The position numbers were made by a program, and so were the translations under genes. The notes beneath the pieces were generated by a model. The model searched no databases. It was given only the letters and a program-made list of their open reading frames with translations, and was not told the DNA's origin. From Candidatus Oleimmundimicrobium sp. (GTDB lineage Bacteria; Actinomycetota; Aquicultoria; UBA3085; Oleimmundimicrobiaceae): a stretch of 41,742 nucleotides of DNA. The DNA is taken from positions 1-41,742 of the forward strand of contig NZ_JAUSCH010000138.1 of the NCBI RefSeq assembly GCF_030651595.1. Reading direction: 5' to 3'. How positions within the stretch are numbered: position 1 is the stretch's first letter; each line of letters opens with the position of its first letter. This document shows positions 31,543 to 40,151 of this stretch, piece by piece.

Positions 31543-31911
31543 ATGCGTAAGCTTGTTTTTTTGATTGCAATACCCATCATCTTAACCATCGCTATCAGCA
31601 CAATATCCTGCGGCCCACCCGCCAAAGAACCTTCCGAAAGACCAACCGTCATCGAGTTTTTCAGTGAGACCTGACCAATCTGCGGCGAGCAGAAGCCCAT
31701 CGTTGATGAGCTAGAGAAAAAATATGAAAAAAGCATAAACTTAACGAGGATTGAGCTTAAATCCTCCGATTGGAGAACAGAGTCAGAAAAGTACAATATA
31801 ACGTCGGTACCTGCCTTTGTCTTTCTTACTCCTGAAGGGAAACTCGTTGAAAAAATTGAAGGCCTGCAAGAAAAAGGAACACTCGAGAAAAAAATAAAAG
31901 ATCTTTTGTAA
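31543..31911 (+). CDS. Thioredoxin-like selenoprotein lipoprotein (U-P-I-C active site)
   Basis: Read through TGA at 31672-31674, this is a 122-residue protein. A membrane start ends in T-I-S-C-G (lipobox-like, Cys23). It continues V-I-E-F-F-S-E-T-U-P-I-C-G-E-Q-K-P-I-V-D-E-L, with Sec44 at the nucleophile position of a thioredoxin CXXC, and later has the cis-Pro motif T-S-V-P-A-F-V-F-L-T-P-E-G. Start ATG with GGGGGGTGAT. Codons on both sides of the TGA keep the thioredoxin pattern, which argues against a stop. A small hairpin TCTGC/GCAGA (31679-31693) follows the TGA but is close to it. Likely an outward-facing, membrane-tethered oxidoreductase. It is 17 bases before the cytochrome gene. Confidence 0.88.
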
Positions 31912-31928
31912 CCCATGAGGTGATAACG

Positions 31929-33266
31929 GTGAGAAAGATAATTTATCGCTCAATTACCTTGCTTATAATCTTAATCGTAATTTTTAGTATTGCCTCTTGT
32001 GCCAAAAAACAAGAAGAGAAATTTGAGCCGGGGGAAATTATGTCAAATACCCCTGTTAAAAGCAAAGGCTTTACGGAGCCCGAAGGATGTACTTGACACG
32101 CCCAAAATTACGAGCACTGGACGGGCTCGATGCTTAGCCGGGCATATGAGGATGAACTGTTTAGAAAACTCTATCTTCTCGGAAGCAAAGAAACAGAAGG
32201 ATTGACGGATGAGTTTTGCATGCGGTGTCACTCCCCCATTGGAGTTTACCTCAAAGAAATCCCGCCCGCCGACGGCTCAAAATTAAGCGAGGTAGCAAAA
32301 AGAGGCGTATCTTGTGATTTCTGTCATACAGTCTCCGGTTATGAAAAGATTGGAAATGGCAATTACGAGCTTTCACCCGGCATAGTAAAGCTGGGCCCTT
32401 TCGAAGAGTCAAAATCCCCCGGCCATGAAACTGCATATTCGGAGTTACACACAAAGTCAGAGTTCTGCGGGATATGTCATAACCTGTATCACCCGACAAA
32501 TAACATACCTTTAGAATTAACTTATACCGAGTGGAAAGAAGGACCATACGCCGAAAAAGGTGTCCAGTGTCAGGATTGTCATATGAGGCAGAGCCCAGGC
32601 ATCCCGGCTACTGGAACAACTGAGAGACCCGACTATCCGGGTATAGCCGGCGCGGGAGGAGGAAAGAGGCCCCATCTTTACACGCACTACTTTATAGGAG
32701 GTAATACAATTTCTCAGATACAGACCGATGATGGATATACGCAGATGGCAATAGAACGTTTACAAGCAGCTGCGACTCTCGAAATAACCCCTCCCACAAA
32801 TGTAATAGCGGGCACGGAAAATACTGTCAAAGTCAAAATTACAAATGCCGGAGCCGGTCATTATCTTCCAACCGGCCTTACCGAACTCAGGCAGATGTGG
32901 TTATACGTGAAAGTAACCGACGACTCCGGAAAGGTAATATATGAATCGGGAACTCTGAACAATGAGGGAAATATAGATAAGACATCCACCATATACCACT
33001 CGGTTTTTGCGGACAAGGATGGTAATCCAACCGAAAAGGTGTGGGAGATAGAGAGTCCTATTTCAGATAATCGCATCCCACCCAAAGAATCGGTCACCGA
33101 AGAGCACTCATTTGCCATTCCCGCCGGAGCCAACTTGCTCCTTAATGTCGAAGCCACTTTAAAATACCGTTCCGCTCCACAGCATTTGGTCGATGAGCTA
33201 TTTGGAGAAGGCAAAATAACCCCTTTAATAGTCGACATGGTGACGGAAAAGAGCCAAATTAAATAG
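31929..33266 (+). CDS. Multiheme cytochrome c lipoprotein with selenocysteine in a haem motif
   Basis: Read from GTG (31929, GAGG eight bases upstream) through TGA at 32094-32096, the protein has 445 residues. The signal ends in S-I-A-S-C (lipobox, Cys24). The region G-C-T-U-H-A-Q-N-Y-E-H-W-T-G-S-M follows cytochrome c-554-like haem-1 sequence, with Sec56 before His57. Four normal haem motifs follow: C-M-R-C-H (97), C-D-F-C-H (129), C-G-I-C-H (180), C-Q-D-C-H (214). From about 255 a beta-rich domain begins, with N-A-G-A-G-H-Y-L-P-T-G typical of multiheme cytochromes. Starting at the later ATG (32130) would lose signal and first site. It is probably an outer-face electron carrier; substrate unknown. 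Confidence 0.88.
32097..32129 (+). promoter_or_regulatory. Candidate SECIS hairpin in the cytochrome gene
   Basis: CGAGC (32111-32115) pairs with GCTCG (32125-32129) around a nine-base loop ACTGGACGG, starting 14 bases after the UGA. The distance and the GG in the loop resemble bacterial SECIS elements, though the stem is short. Confidence 0.55.
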
Positions 33267-33316
33267 AAAATCCATCTTGCTAAAGATTCACTAAAGATAA
33301 GGGGATAAGGAGAGCC

Positions 33317-33697
33317 GTGAACAAAGCCTTTATAAAACTTGCGGTCATTTTAACATTATGCTTTATAACAATAATTGCTTTAAGCTCCTGTACTTCGGCA
33401 CCAAAAGAACCCGTTGGCGAGCCCTCCGACAAACCCTTAGTGATAATGATTTCCTCTCCCACGTGACCAACGTGCAAAGAGATGGAGCCCATCGTCGATG
33501 AGCTAAGTAAGAAATACCAAGATGACATCGATTTTAAAATAATGGACATAAACAGTGAGGGAACTTCAAAATATGGGGTTTCATATGTTCCCACGTTTAT
33601 TTTTCAGAAGACAGACGGCGAAATAAAAGATAAAATAGTTGGCTCAACTGGAAGAGAAGCTCTTGAAAACAAGATAATTGAGTTGAAGAAGGATTAA
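33317..33697 (+). CDS. Second thioredoxin-like selenoprotein lipoprotein (U-P-T-C active site)
   Basis: A 126-residue protein from GTG (AAGGAG upstream) through TGA at 33464-33466. A signal ends in L-S-S-C-T (Cys25). Then L-V-I-M-I-S-S-P-T-U-P-T-C-K-E-M-E-P-I-V-D-E-L-S-K-K-Y, with Sec50 at the thioredoxin nucleophile site, and Y-G-V-S-Y-V-P-T-F-I-F-Q-K-T-D-G with the cis-Pro. It is a clear paralogue of the protein at 31543-31911 (shared P-I-V-D-E-L). Hairpin GATGG/CCATC (33481-33493) starts 14 bases after the UGA. The stop abuts the convergent protease gene. Confidence 0.88.
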
Positions 33698-34819
33698 TTA
33701 CATGCCCAACTCGGTTTTAACCTTAATAAGACGAATTATATCGGTTCGGGTTACAATCCCAACCAATTTCTTTTTCTTGTCAATTACCAATAAATGCCCC
33801 ACTTCTTCTTTAACCATTTGCATCAAAGCATGAACGGCATCATTGCCGGGACTTATCGTAAAAGGTTTCTTCGAGAACTGTAAAATCTCGCTAACCTTTG
33901 TGAAAGGCCACTTTTCGCGAGGAATTTCTTTCACGTCGTGAATGGTAATAACTCCAAAGAACTTATCGTCCTCAACAACCGGAAAACGCCCGAATCTATG
34001 TTTGAGAAAATAGTCGTTCACTATTTCGTCAAGAGTAAGTGAGGGAACAACAGTTAAAACATTTCCCGTCATTATTTCCGATACTCTTACCCCCGAAAGA
34101 GCTTTTTGAAGAACAATCTGTCGATAACCCCCTTGAGCAGCTTGATTTAAAAACCAGCCAATCAAAATAAACCAAATTCCTCCAATTATGCCTTGTATAA
34201 CCGACAAGAAACCCACAAGAATCAATAAGTAAGCAAAACCTTGTCCGGCAAGAGAAGCTATCTTTGTCGCCGGCTTTATATCTTTTAAAAAAAACCAGAG
34301 AATTGCCCTAAAAATACGTCCCCCGTCAAGAGGGAAACCCGGCACAAGATTAAAAATCGCCAACATAAGATTTATTAAGGCAAGGTAAGATAGGGGAACG
34401 GTAACAGGAAGGCCGAAGTTAAAAAATCCGGCCAGCAGGAAAAGACCATAAAAAATCCCCGATAAAAAAAGGCTCGCGAGAGGCCCCGCAATGGCCATCT
34501 TTAATTCTATCGCCGGTGTTGGAGGCTCTTTAGTCATCTCCGCCACCCCGCCAAAGATAAACAAGGTAATTTTTCTTATTGGAATACTGTTTAACCTGGC
34601 AATATAAGAATGACAAAGTTCGTGAAATAAAAGTGAGGAAAAAAATAAAAGAGTAGTTACCACACTAACTAATATGCTCATTGGATAAGGGGAAATCTCC
34701 ACATTAAAAATGAGACTGAATTGAAATAGTATAATTAAAAAAATGATAAACCAAGTGTAGTTTATCTCTATATCAAACCCTAGTATTTTACCAATCTTGA
34801 TTGATGGAAGAGAAAACAT
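33698..34819 (-). CDS. Site-2 protease family membrane metalloprotease with CBS pair
   Basis: A 373-residue Rip3/SpoIVFB-like intramembrane protease. H-E-L-C-H (66-70) is the zinc motif, and N-L-V-P-G-F-P-L-D-G-G-R-I gives the second zinc ligand. Six membrane segments span residues 18-215. Two CBS motifs follow (about 240-295 and 305-370: V-S-E-I-M-T-G-N-V, then G-I-V-T-R-T-D-I), which in homologues bind nucleotides and gate the protease. It lies tail to tail with the selenoprotein operon with no spacing. Substrate unknown. Confidence 0.93.
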   Translation of the reverse strand: MFSLPSIKIGKILGFDIEINYTWFIIFLIILFQFSLIFNVEISPYPMSILVSVVTTLLFFSSLLFHELCHSYIARLNSIPIRKITLFIFGGVAEMTKEPPTPAIELKMAIAGPLASLFLSGIFYGLFLLAGFFNFGLPVTVPLSYLALINLMLAIFNLVPGFPLDGGRIFRAILWFFLKDIKPATKIASLAGQGFAYLLILVGFLSVIQGIIGGIWFILIGWFLNQAAQGGYRQIVLQKALSGVRVSEIMTGNVLTVVPSLTLDEIVNDYFLKHRFGRFPVVEDDKFFGVITIHDVKEIPREKWPFTKVSEILQFSKKPFTISPGNDAVHALMQMVKEEVGHLLVIDKKKKLVGIVTRTDIIRLIKVKTELGM

Positions 34820-34930
34820 CTTTTCCCCTTTATCCGAGTCTCAAAAAACTATAACACATTCTAATTAAATTGTAATTTAGCAAAAGTCTTCAATTAAGAA
34901 GAGCATAGATATAAAAAGATACATCCCTAA

Positions 34931-35872
34931 CTATAAAATATTAACAATCATTAATTTTCTCTCTTTACCGGGATGCCAGCACCAAACTTCAACCCGAGCC
35001 ACATTCTTTGCCTTACCATATTTAACAGTAAGATGTGCTGCCATTTCCACCGCTTTTTCACTTGCTTTTCCTCTTAGAATAGTCTTTGGGCCAGGATAGT
35101 CTCTAACTTGAAAAAAGAGGTCATCATCTTTTGCCAACTCAATTAACTTATTATTTTCGTCCTGATTTCGAGAAACAATAATTAGGGCTTCTTTAGTTGG
35201 AAAATGGCGGCCGTACTTCAATAACTCCAGGTCATTTACATCAGGTTTCAAATTTAGTTCAAGCAAATCCCTTAAACGATTAGAAAAAGAGCCATCTGTT
35301 AAAAGACATCCGCCTGCCGGAGTGGGAAAGTTTTGCAAATTATACTTTTTTGCCAGTTCAAGCTGAACTTTTCGGGAACGGCCACTAATGGAGAGCAACT
35401 TTTCTCTATCAACCCAACCCTTCTCTTCCGGTATGGTCGGAGAAAGTAACCTGGCTGAAAGCGGGCGAAGGACGTAACCATCGTAACCGGATTCTTTATC
35501 GACAACCCTTAAAGCGGCCTTATTTTGCGACATTGGGCGCTCTCCGAGAACTTCCCCTGAAATAATAAAAGAGGCTCCCTTTTTACGCATAAAATCCCCT
35601 GCTTTTTTAGCCATAAGAACATGGCAATCGATGCAAGGATTCATATTTTTTCCATGTCCGTGTTTTGGATTTTTCACAATTTTAAGATGTTCATCAGTAA
35701 TATCCTGAACAGTTAAAGGGAGACTTATTTTTTTGGCCATTACTTCCGCGTCTTTAGAGCCAAAAAAAGGAGTTGTAAAAGTAATCCCTACCACTTTTAT
35801 CCCCTGCTCTTGTATTAACCTAACGGCCAAAATGCTGTCCAGGCCACCCGAAAAAAGTGCAACTACCTTCAA
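34931..35872 (-). CDS. PP-loop ATPase of the ThiI/MnmA-like tRNA thiolation group
   Basis: The protein is 313 residues from the TTG at 35872, with GGAG six bases upstream; twelve more open codons upstream are repeat-derived. The PP-loop A-L-F-S-G-G-L-D-S-I-L-A opens the protein and should adenylate a nucleobase or similar substrate. C-I-D-C-H (near 86-90) and A-G-G-C-L-L-T-D (near 185) give cysteines suited to sulfur transfer or a cluster. The C-terminal 100 residues look like a separate domain. Homologues are often annotated as tRNA thiouridine synthases; the exact substrate is not clear. Confidence 0.75.
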   Translation of the reverse strand: MKVVALFSGGLDSILAVRLIQEQGIKVVGITFTTPFFGSKDAEVMAKKISLPLTVQDITDEHLKIVKNPKHGHGKNMNPCIDCHVLMAKKAGDFMRKKGASFIISGEVLGERPMSQNKAALRVVDKESGYDGYVLRPLSARLLSPTIPEEKGWVDREKLLSISGRSRKVQLELAKKYNLQNFPTPAGGCLLTDGSFSNRLRDLLELNLKPDVNDLELLKYGRHFPTKEALIIVSRNQDENNKLIELAKDDDLFFQVRDYPGPKTILRGKASEKAVEMAAHLTVKYGKAKNVARVEVWCWHPGKERKLMIVNIL

Positions 35873-36027
35873 ATTAGTCTCCAGTCTCCAGCTTACAGTC
35901 ACCAGCAATTAAAAATCACAAAACCGAAAAATAAAAAAGCGTTTTAATAAAAATTTATAATTTAAAATTTGCAATTTTCATTTCCCCACTCTCTTAACCA
36001 CACTCACAACCCCATACTTTTTTGGTT

Positions 36028-36075
36028 TCGCTGAAAGCTGATGGCTGGAGGCTGGGAGCTGAACTTCACCCTTTA
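36028..36075. repeat. Degenerate copy of the dispersed repeat
   Basis: GCTGAAAGCTGATGGCTGGAGGCTGGGAGCTGAAC (shown in pieces at 36032-36065) followed by TTCACCCTTTACCC resembles 9149-9195, but with several changes. It lies between the PP-loop gene and the DUF523 gene. The short gap 35880-35900 repeats CAGTCTCCAGC words of the same flavour. Confidence 0.55.
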
Positions 36076-36077
36076 CC

Positions 36078-36524
36078 CTAATTTTCGGTTTCTACTTCAA
36101 TTCCTTCCCTTAAAAAAAGAGCGGCTGTTACTCCATTGCCTTCTTTAAGTCCACCATTAAAATTACCATCATATATTTTGCCACATCCGCAGGACGGACT
36201 CCTCGATTTTAAAATAGCTTTCTTTGCATTTACAAGTTTTGCTAATTTCAAGGACTCCTGTGCCCCTTTTATAAATTGAGGGGTTACTTCAAAATAATCT
36301 CTCGCGATCACTCTCGCTTTGCCGTCTAAAACATCTTCGCCGGAACCGCCCACTATTTCAATAAACTTGCGGGGCGTGGGCAATCCTCCTAACTGCTCAG
36401 GACAAATTGGGATTGCTTTACCGGTTTTCACTAATCGCGCTACCCTCTCGCTCGTTTTACATTTTCCCTCATAATTACATTCCAATCCGGCAAGACACGC
36501 GCTTACAACATACTCGATTCCCAT
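36078..36524 (-). CDS. DUF523 protein (TudS-like thiouracil desulfidase family)
   Basis: A 148-residue protein of DUF523: V-S-A-C-L-A-G (Cys9), C-N-Y-E-G-K-C-K, P-I-C-P-E-Q-L-G-G-L-P-T-P-R and K-S-R-S-P-S-C-G-C-G-K-I-Y-D-G. A member of this family, TudS, is a [4Fe-4S] enzyme that removes sulfur from thiouracil; three of the visible cysteines match that use. Its neighbour at 34931-35872 is a probable tRNA thiolation enzyme. The activity here is inferred from the family. Confidence 0.85.
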   Translation of the reverse strand: MGIEYVVSACLAGLECNYEGKCKTSERVARLVKTGKAIPICPEQLGGLPTPRKFIEIVGGSGEDVLDGKARVIARDYFEVTPQFIKGAQESLKLAKLVNAKKAILKSRSPSCGCGKIYDGNFNGGLKEGNGVTAALFLREGIEVETEN

Positions 36525-36610
36525 TTACTCACTCACCTATTAAAACTCGGCCAACTCTCAATTAATTTTATCTAAGTCAAATAATACAACATTAAAGTTC
36601 ATTCGTTAAA

Positions 36611-36639
36611 TTGACGATATACGATATAATATAAATAAT
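36611..36639 (+). promoter_or_regulatory. Candidate promoter of the GGDEF/EAL gene
   Basis: TTGACG (36611-36616), 17 bases and AATAAT (36634-36639), 25 bases before the TTG start. A TATAAT at 36625-36630 lacks a well-spaced -35. Confidence 0.45.
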
Positions 36640-36664
36640 ATTCCACTTTTAATAGGAGGCAAGT

Positions 36665-38014
36665 TTGAAAAGAACAGATTCTGCAACCTTAAAATCTTGG
36701 ATTGAACTAAACCAACTAGTAAAAGAGAAAAAAAATCTGGAGATATTGCTCCACGATAAAGTTACCGGCCTTCCAACTATCCCCCTTCTTTTTAATGACA
36801 TCGAAAAAATATTGAAAAAACATAATCAAATTGGCCTCCTCTGCATAGACATTGTTAAATACAGCAAAATTGAAGAAATTTATGGATATAAAGCGTTCGA
36901 TGAAGTTATAAAAATGGTAGCAGAAACATTAAAGTCCCTCCTTGGAGAAACTCTTAGGGAAGCGGATATAGTCTCCCAACTTATGATAAGCGGGAACACC
37001 TTTACCGTTCTGCTTTCTCCGCCCCGCAAAAAAACTGAACTTACAAAAGAAGATCTCACAAAAATTAAAAAAAGAGTAAGCTTAAAAATAACCGAAACCA
37101 TTCGCAACTCCCTTGATTACGCGTTGTTTAAAAAATTTGGCTGCTATGTCGGGTGCGCAATTTTAAATTATAATAAAAACATTCGACTCGAGCGCCAACT
37201 TTACACTACTTTGGAAGAAGCGCTTAAAGATTCAGCAACGACACAACAAAAAGATATTAAAAGAAGAATGACAAAGTTAAAAAAGATAATCGAAAATGAG
37301 GAAATTTATAGTCTATTTCAACCAATAGTAAAGCTTCCTGAATACAAAATCATCGGTTACGAAGCTTTAAGTAGAGGGCCCGGCGGAGAATTTGAAAGAC
37401 CTGATAAATTATTTACGATAGCTTGTGCAAGCGAACTGGTTATCGAGCTTGAGAGACTCTGTAGAAAAAAGGCTTTAAGCGCGGCCAGCAATATAAACCC
37501 AAAACACCTGCTTTTTTTAAATGTTGAACCCGACTCTGTAAATGATCCTGAACTAAGACAAATAGCAGCCTCCCACCTCTTAATGGATTCATCTTTAAAT
37601 TCCAACCACATTGTTTTAGAAGTTACAGAACGCGCGGCCATAGAAAACTTTTCAGTTTTTAAAAACGCTCTCGAATACTTCCGAGCCTTGGGTTTTAAAA
37701 TAGCAATTGATGATGGAGGAGCAGGTTACGCAACCCTTGAATCAATGGTTGAACTAAAACCCGACTTTATAAAAATCGACATGTCTCTGATTAGAAACAT
37801 CGATACAGATAGTGTAAAACAACAGTTGGTAAAAGCACTGATTAACTTCGGAAAAGAAACCAATATAAAAATGATAGCTGAAGGCATAGAAACCAAAGCG
37901 GAATTAAAAACCTTGTTAGAACTGGATATTCATTTAGGCCAAGGTTATGTTTTTGCATATCCCAGTGAACCATTTCCAAAAATTAGAAAACAAAAGCTTA
38001 CTCAATCCACTTAA
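36665..38014 (+). CDS. c-di-GMP phosphodiesterase (degenerate GGDEF plus EAL)
   Basis: A 449-residue soluble protein. Residues 30-170 form a GGDEF fold whose active-site motif is S-G-N-T-F (109-113), so it should not make c-di-GMP. Residues 205-440 are an EAL domain with Y-E-A-L-S-R (EAL 233-235), L-N-V-E-P, L-E-V-T-E-R, I-D-D-G-G-A-G-Y, F-I-K-I-D-M, A-E-G-I-E-T and G-Q-G-Y, so the catalytic set looks nearly complete. The start is TTG after AGGAGG. Its 3' end overlaps the convergent mgtC-like gene by 17 bases. It opposes the cyclase at 13459-14325. Confidence 0.92.
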   Translation: MKRTDSATLKSWIELNQLVKEKKNLEILLHDKVTGLPTIPLLFNDIEKILKKHNQIGLLCIDIVKYSKIEEIYGYKAFDEVIKMVAETLKSLLGETLREADIVSQLMISGNTFTVLLSPPRKKTELTKEDLTKIKKRVSLKITETIRNSLDYALFKKFGCYVGCAILNYNKNIRLERQLYTTLEEALKDSATTQQKDIKRRMTKLKKIIENEEIYSLFQPIVKLPEYKIIGYEALSRGPGGEFERPDKLFTIACASELVIELERLCRKKALSAASNINPKHLLFLNVEPDSVNDPELRQIAASHLLMDSSLNSNHIVLEVTERAAIENFSVFKNALEYFRALGFKIAIDDGGAGYATLESMVELKPDFIKIDMSLIRNIDTDSVKQQLVKALINFGKETNIKMIAEGIETKAELKTLLELDIHLGQGYVFAYPSEPFPKIRKQKLTQST

Positions 38015-38651
38015 GTCCGTTAATCCCTTTTATCTTTAAAACTTTTTTTATTACATCTTCTTTATGCACGGTATGGGGCAAATCCAAAGCCATTCTGGTA
38101 GTGCACATCTTTAACTCTTCGTCACATTTTAAATCAACACGCTTTATGCCTACATGTAAAGAACCCAGAGAAGATGCAACTTCACCAAGCTTCCCGGGAC
38201 GGTCTTCCAAAATAAACTCCAAATTACAATAACCTCCCAAAAGACTCATCTCGAGGGTTTTAAAAAAAGTGAGGATTAATAAGGTTAAAGTGGTTCCAAC
38301 CAAGGCCGGAACATAAAGACCAATCCCAACAACAAAACCTATTGCCGCCATAATCCAAATGCTAGCCGCAGTAGTTAAACCCTTTACTATCCCACCTTGA
38401 CTTATAATCGCGCCGGCACCCAAAAACCCTATACCCGTAATTGCCCCGGCAGCTATCCGAGACGGGTCGGCATTGCCCATATTAAAAAACGGATAATACG
38501 ATACAAGCATCAGGAGCGCCGAACCCATACAGACTAAGGCATGAGTTCTAAAACCCGCCGGTTTTTCAGACCTTTCTCGTTGATATCCAATAATTCCTCC
38601 CAAAAAAGCCGCTAAAACTAGTCTAACTAAGATTGTTTCCCAGCCAATCAT
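37998..38651 (-). CDS. MgtC/SapB family membrane protein with C-terminal ACT-like domain
   Basis: The protein is 217 residues from the ATG at 38651 (GGGGAG upstream; a TTG six codons earlier is less likely). Four or five helices carry the MgtC signature L-G-G-I-I-G-Y-Q-R-E-R-S-E-K-P-A-G-F-R-T-H-A-L-V-C-M-G-S and G-I-G-F-L-G-A-G-A-I-I. From about residue 140 an ACT-like domain follows (L-E-F-I-L-E-D-R-P-G-K-L-G-E-V-A). Members affect magnesium homeostasis and ATP synthase activity in other bacteria; the role here is open. Confidence 0.92.
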   Translation of the reverse strand: MIGWETILVRLVLAAFLGGIIGYQRERSEKPAGFRTHALVCMGSALLMLVSYYPFFNMGNADPSRIAAGAITGIGFLGAGAIISQGGIVKGLTTAASIWIMAAIGFVVGIGLYVPALVGTTLTLLILTFFKTLEMSLLGGYCNLEFILEDRPGKLGEVASSLGSLHVGIKRVDLKCDEELKMCTTRMALDLPHTVHKEDVIKKVLKIKGINGLKWIE

Positions 38652-38922
38652 AGATATCACTCTCCCCAATCACGCTTTAAACATTTTTTATAAATAATAC
38701 ACTAAATGACATAATACTTCTTCTGCTCAATTTCCTTCAACTCAAACAAAAATCAAATTAAATTGTCTCTAATTTCTTTTAATTGCCATCCAAATCAATT
38801 ATTCTTATAACTAAAACTAACCACAACGTACAAAATATAAGAAGCTTATTTGCTCTTTAGGAATTGTACAAAAATTAAAGATAAATCTGCCAAACAACAA
38901 ACTGATTATATGGTGGGGGCCA

Positions 38923-39975
38923 ATGATTTCCATAGACAAACATTTAGAAAACAAACTTAAAGAAAGCGCAAAATTCATAAAAAAAATTCTAACTGAAGCC
39001 CCTTCGTACATTAAGTTTGAGTTAAAAGATGAGGGCAATGAGCCCCTTTCGATAGACAAAAACATAGATGAAAAATCTTTCGAGTCTATTTCAAAAAATT
39101 TAAGTTTTAAAAAGAAGATAGCGGCAATTGACGGCGGCTCGGTAAAAATTGCCAATGGGCACTCTTTTAACGTGGGGGCATATAGGTACGGATACGTTCT
39201 CTTTAGTTCAAATAATTTAATTAAAGAAGAGATATGTTCCCCAATTATTGAAACACTTTCCGCCACAAACGCGGGCAAAAAATTTTCAAAACTTTATCTG
39301 GAAATAGCCCAAGAAATTCCAGAAGAACTTCCCAAATGGAACAAAACACTCGATTGCCTAAGAGAGTTGAAAGAATGGACTATTGCGGAAAAACTTCTCA
39401 ATGAACTCGATGACGGAGACCTTCTTTTAATTGATGGCTCTCTGCGCTCAAGCAAATCGCTCCCAGGCGCTTTAATTGAAAGAATTTGCAAAAAAGCAGC
39501 TGAGAAAAAAATTAACTTGGTTGGCATAACAAAAAGAAGCACATTTAGTTGGGGCAAACACTCCCCTCTTTTACCAATGATTTATCAGATAGGAGAAAGA
39601 GCTTACCCCAAAAAAAGCTGGTTTTGCCCCTTAAGTAATTTTAAAGAAAATACCATTGCAACCCGCTGGTTTGGTAATATTTATGCGGCAAAATTCTCCC
39701 CAACTTCAAAATTCGTCTTTAGAGTCGATATAAACCGGTTTGATTCAACAAATCCTAAAAAAATTATGGACAAGCTGGCTGCCATAAGCGATGACCCGGT
39801 TTACATGGGATATCCTTACCCATTAGCAGCCATTCATAACCGCGTAAGGATAGAACCGCATGAGAAAGAGGACTTATACTATCATTTACAAGGTCTTACC
39901 TTAAAAGAAGGCGTCAAAATGGAGGAGTGGGAAGCTCTATTTTCAGACTTTCATGATTTACTCGATATAAATTAA
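38923..39975 (+). CDS. nurA: DNA end-processing nuclease NurA
   Basis: A 350-residue NurA-fold nuclease. The two metal-binding aspartates are in K-I-A-A-I-D-G-G-S (Asp70) and L-L-L-I-D-G-S-L-R-S (Asp171), and a C-terminal Y-P-Y-P-L-A-A-I-H-N-R-V motif is visible. NurA works with HerA, which follows 277 bases later in the same direction. The start ATG has a G-rich but non-ideal ribosome site. The 270-base gap upstream (38652-38922) is AT-rich with nothing I can name. Confidence 0.9.
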   Translation: MISIDKHLENKLKESAKFIKKILTEAPSYIKFELKDEGNEPLSIDKNIDEKSFESISKNLSFKKKIAAIDGGSVKIANGHSFNVGAYRYGYVLFSSNNLIKEEICSPIIETLSATNAGKKFSKLYLEIAQEIPEELPKWNKTLDCLRELKEWTIAEKLLNELDDGDLLLIDGSLRSSKSLPGALIERICKKAAEKKINLVGITKRSTFSWGKHSPLLPMIYQIGERAYPKKSWFCPLSNFKENTIATRWFGNIYAAKFSPTSKFVFRVDINRFDSTNPKKIMDKLAAISDDPVYMGYPYPLAAIHNRVRIEPHEKEDLYYHLQGLTLKEGVKMEEWEALFSDFHDLLDIN

Positions 39976-40018
39976 CATAGAGACATAGTGATATAGTAGA
40001 AAGCAAATGACTGATGAA

Positions 40019-40110
40019 AAAAAGGGTAAGGGGGTAGAGAAGTTCAGCCCCCAGCCGTCAGCCTCCAGCTTTCAACAAGACAAAAATGAACAGAGAAATT
40101 ATAGTGGAGA
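40019..40110. repeat. Dispersed intergenic repeat, inverted copy of 9116-9205
   Basis: Positions 40042-40106 match 9116-9180 in inverted orientation at 63 of 65 bases; similarity fades through the GGGTAA-rich end. It fills part of the nurA-herA gap and has no gene. Confidence 0.85.
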
Positions 40111-40151
40111 GTGTTAGAGCATGAGGTATGGAAAAACAAATTATTAAAAAA

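Noticed and set aside
31515-31916. Minus-strand open frame of 133 codons opposite the first selenoprotein gene
   Set aside because: It is the complement of the thioredoxin-like gene, with no ribosome site and no recognisable family. The same applies to open frames opposite the cytochrome (32861-33238) and second Trx gene (33280-33594).
31543-33697. Reading the three TGA-interrupted genes as pseudogenes or as use of a code where TGA means Trp or Gly
   Set aside because: Each gene has one TGA only, at a redox-critical site, with intact frames on both sides, ribosome sites and signals. The other genes of the window use TGA as a normal stop (for example at the ATGA junctions of the ccm and mrp operons), so a global code change does not fit.
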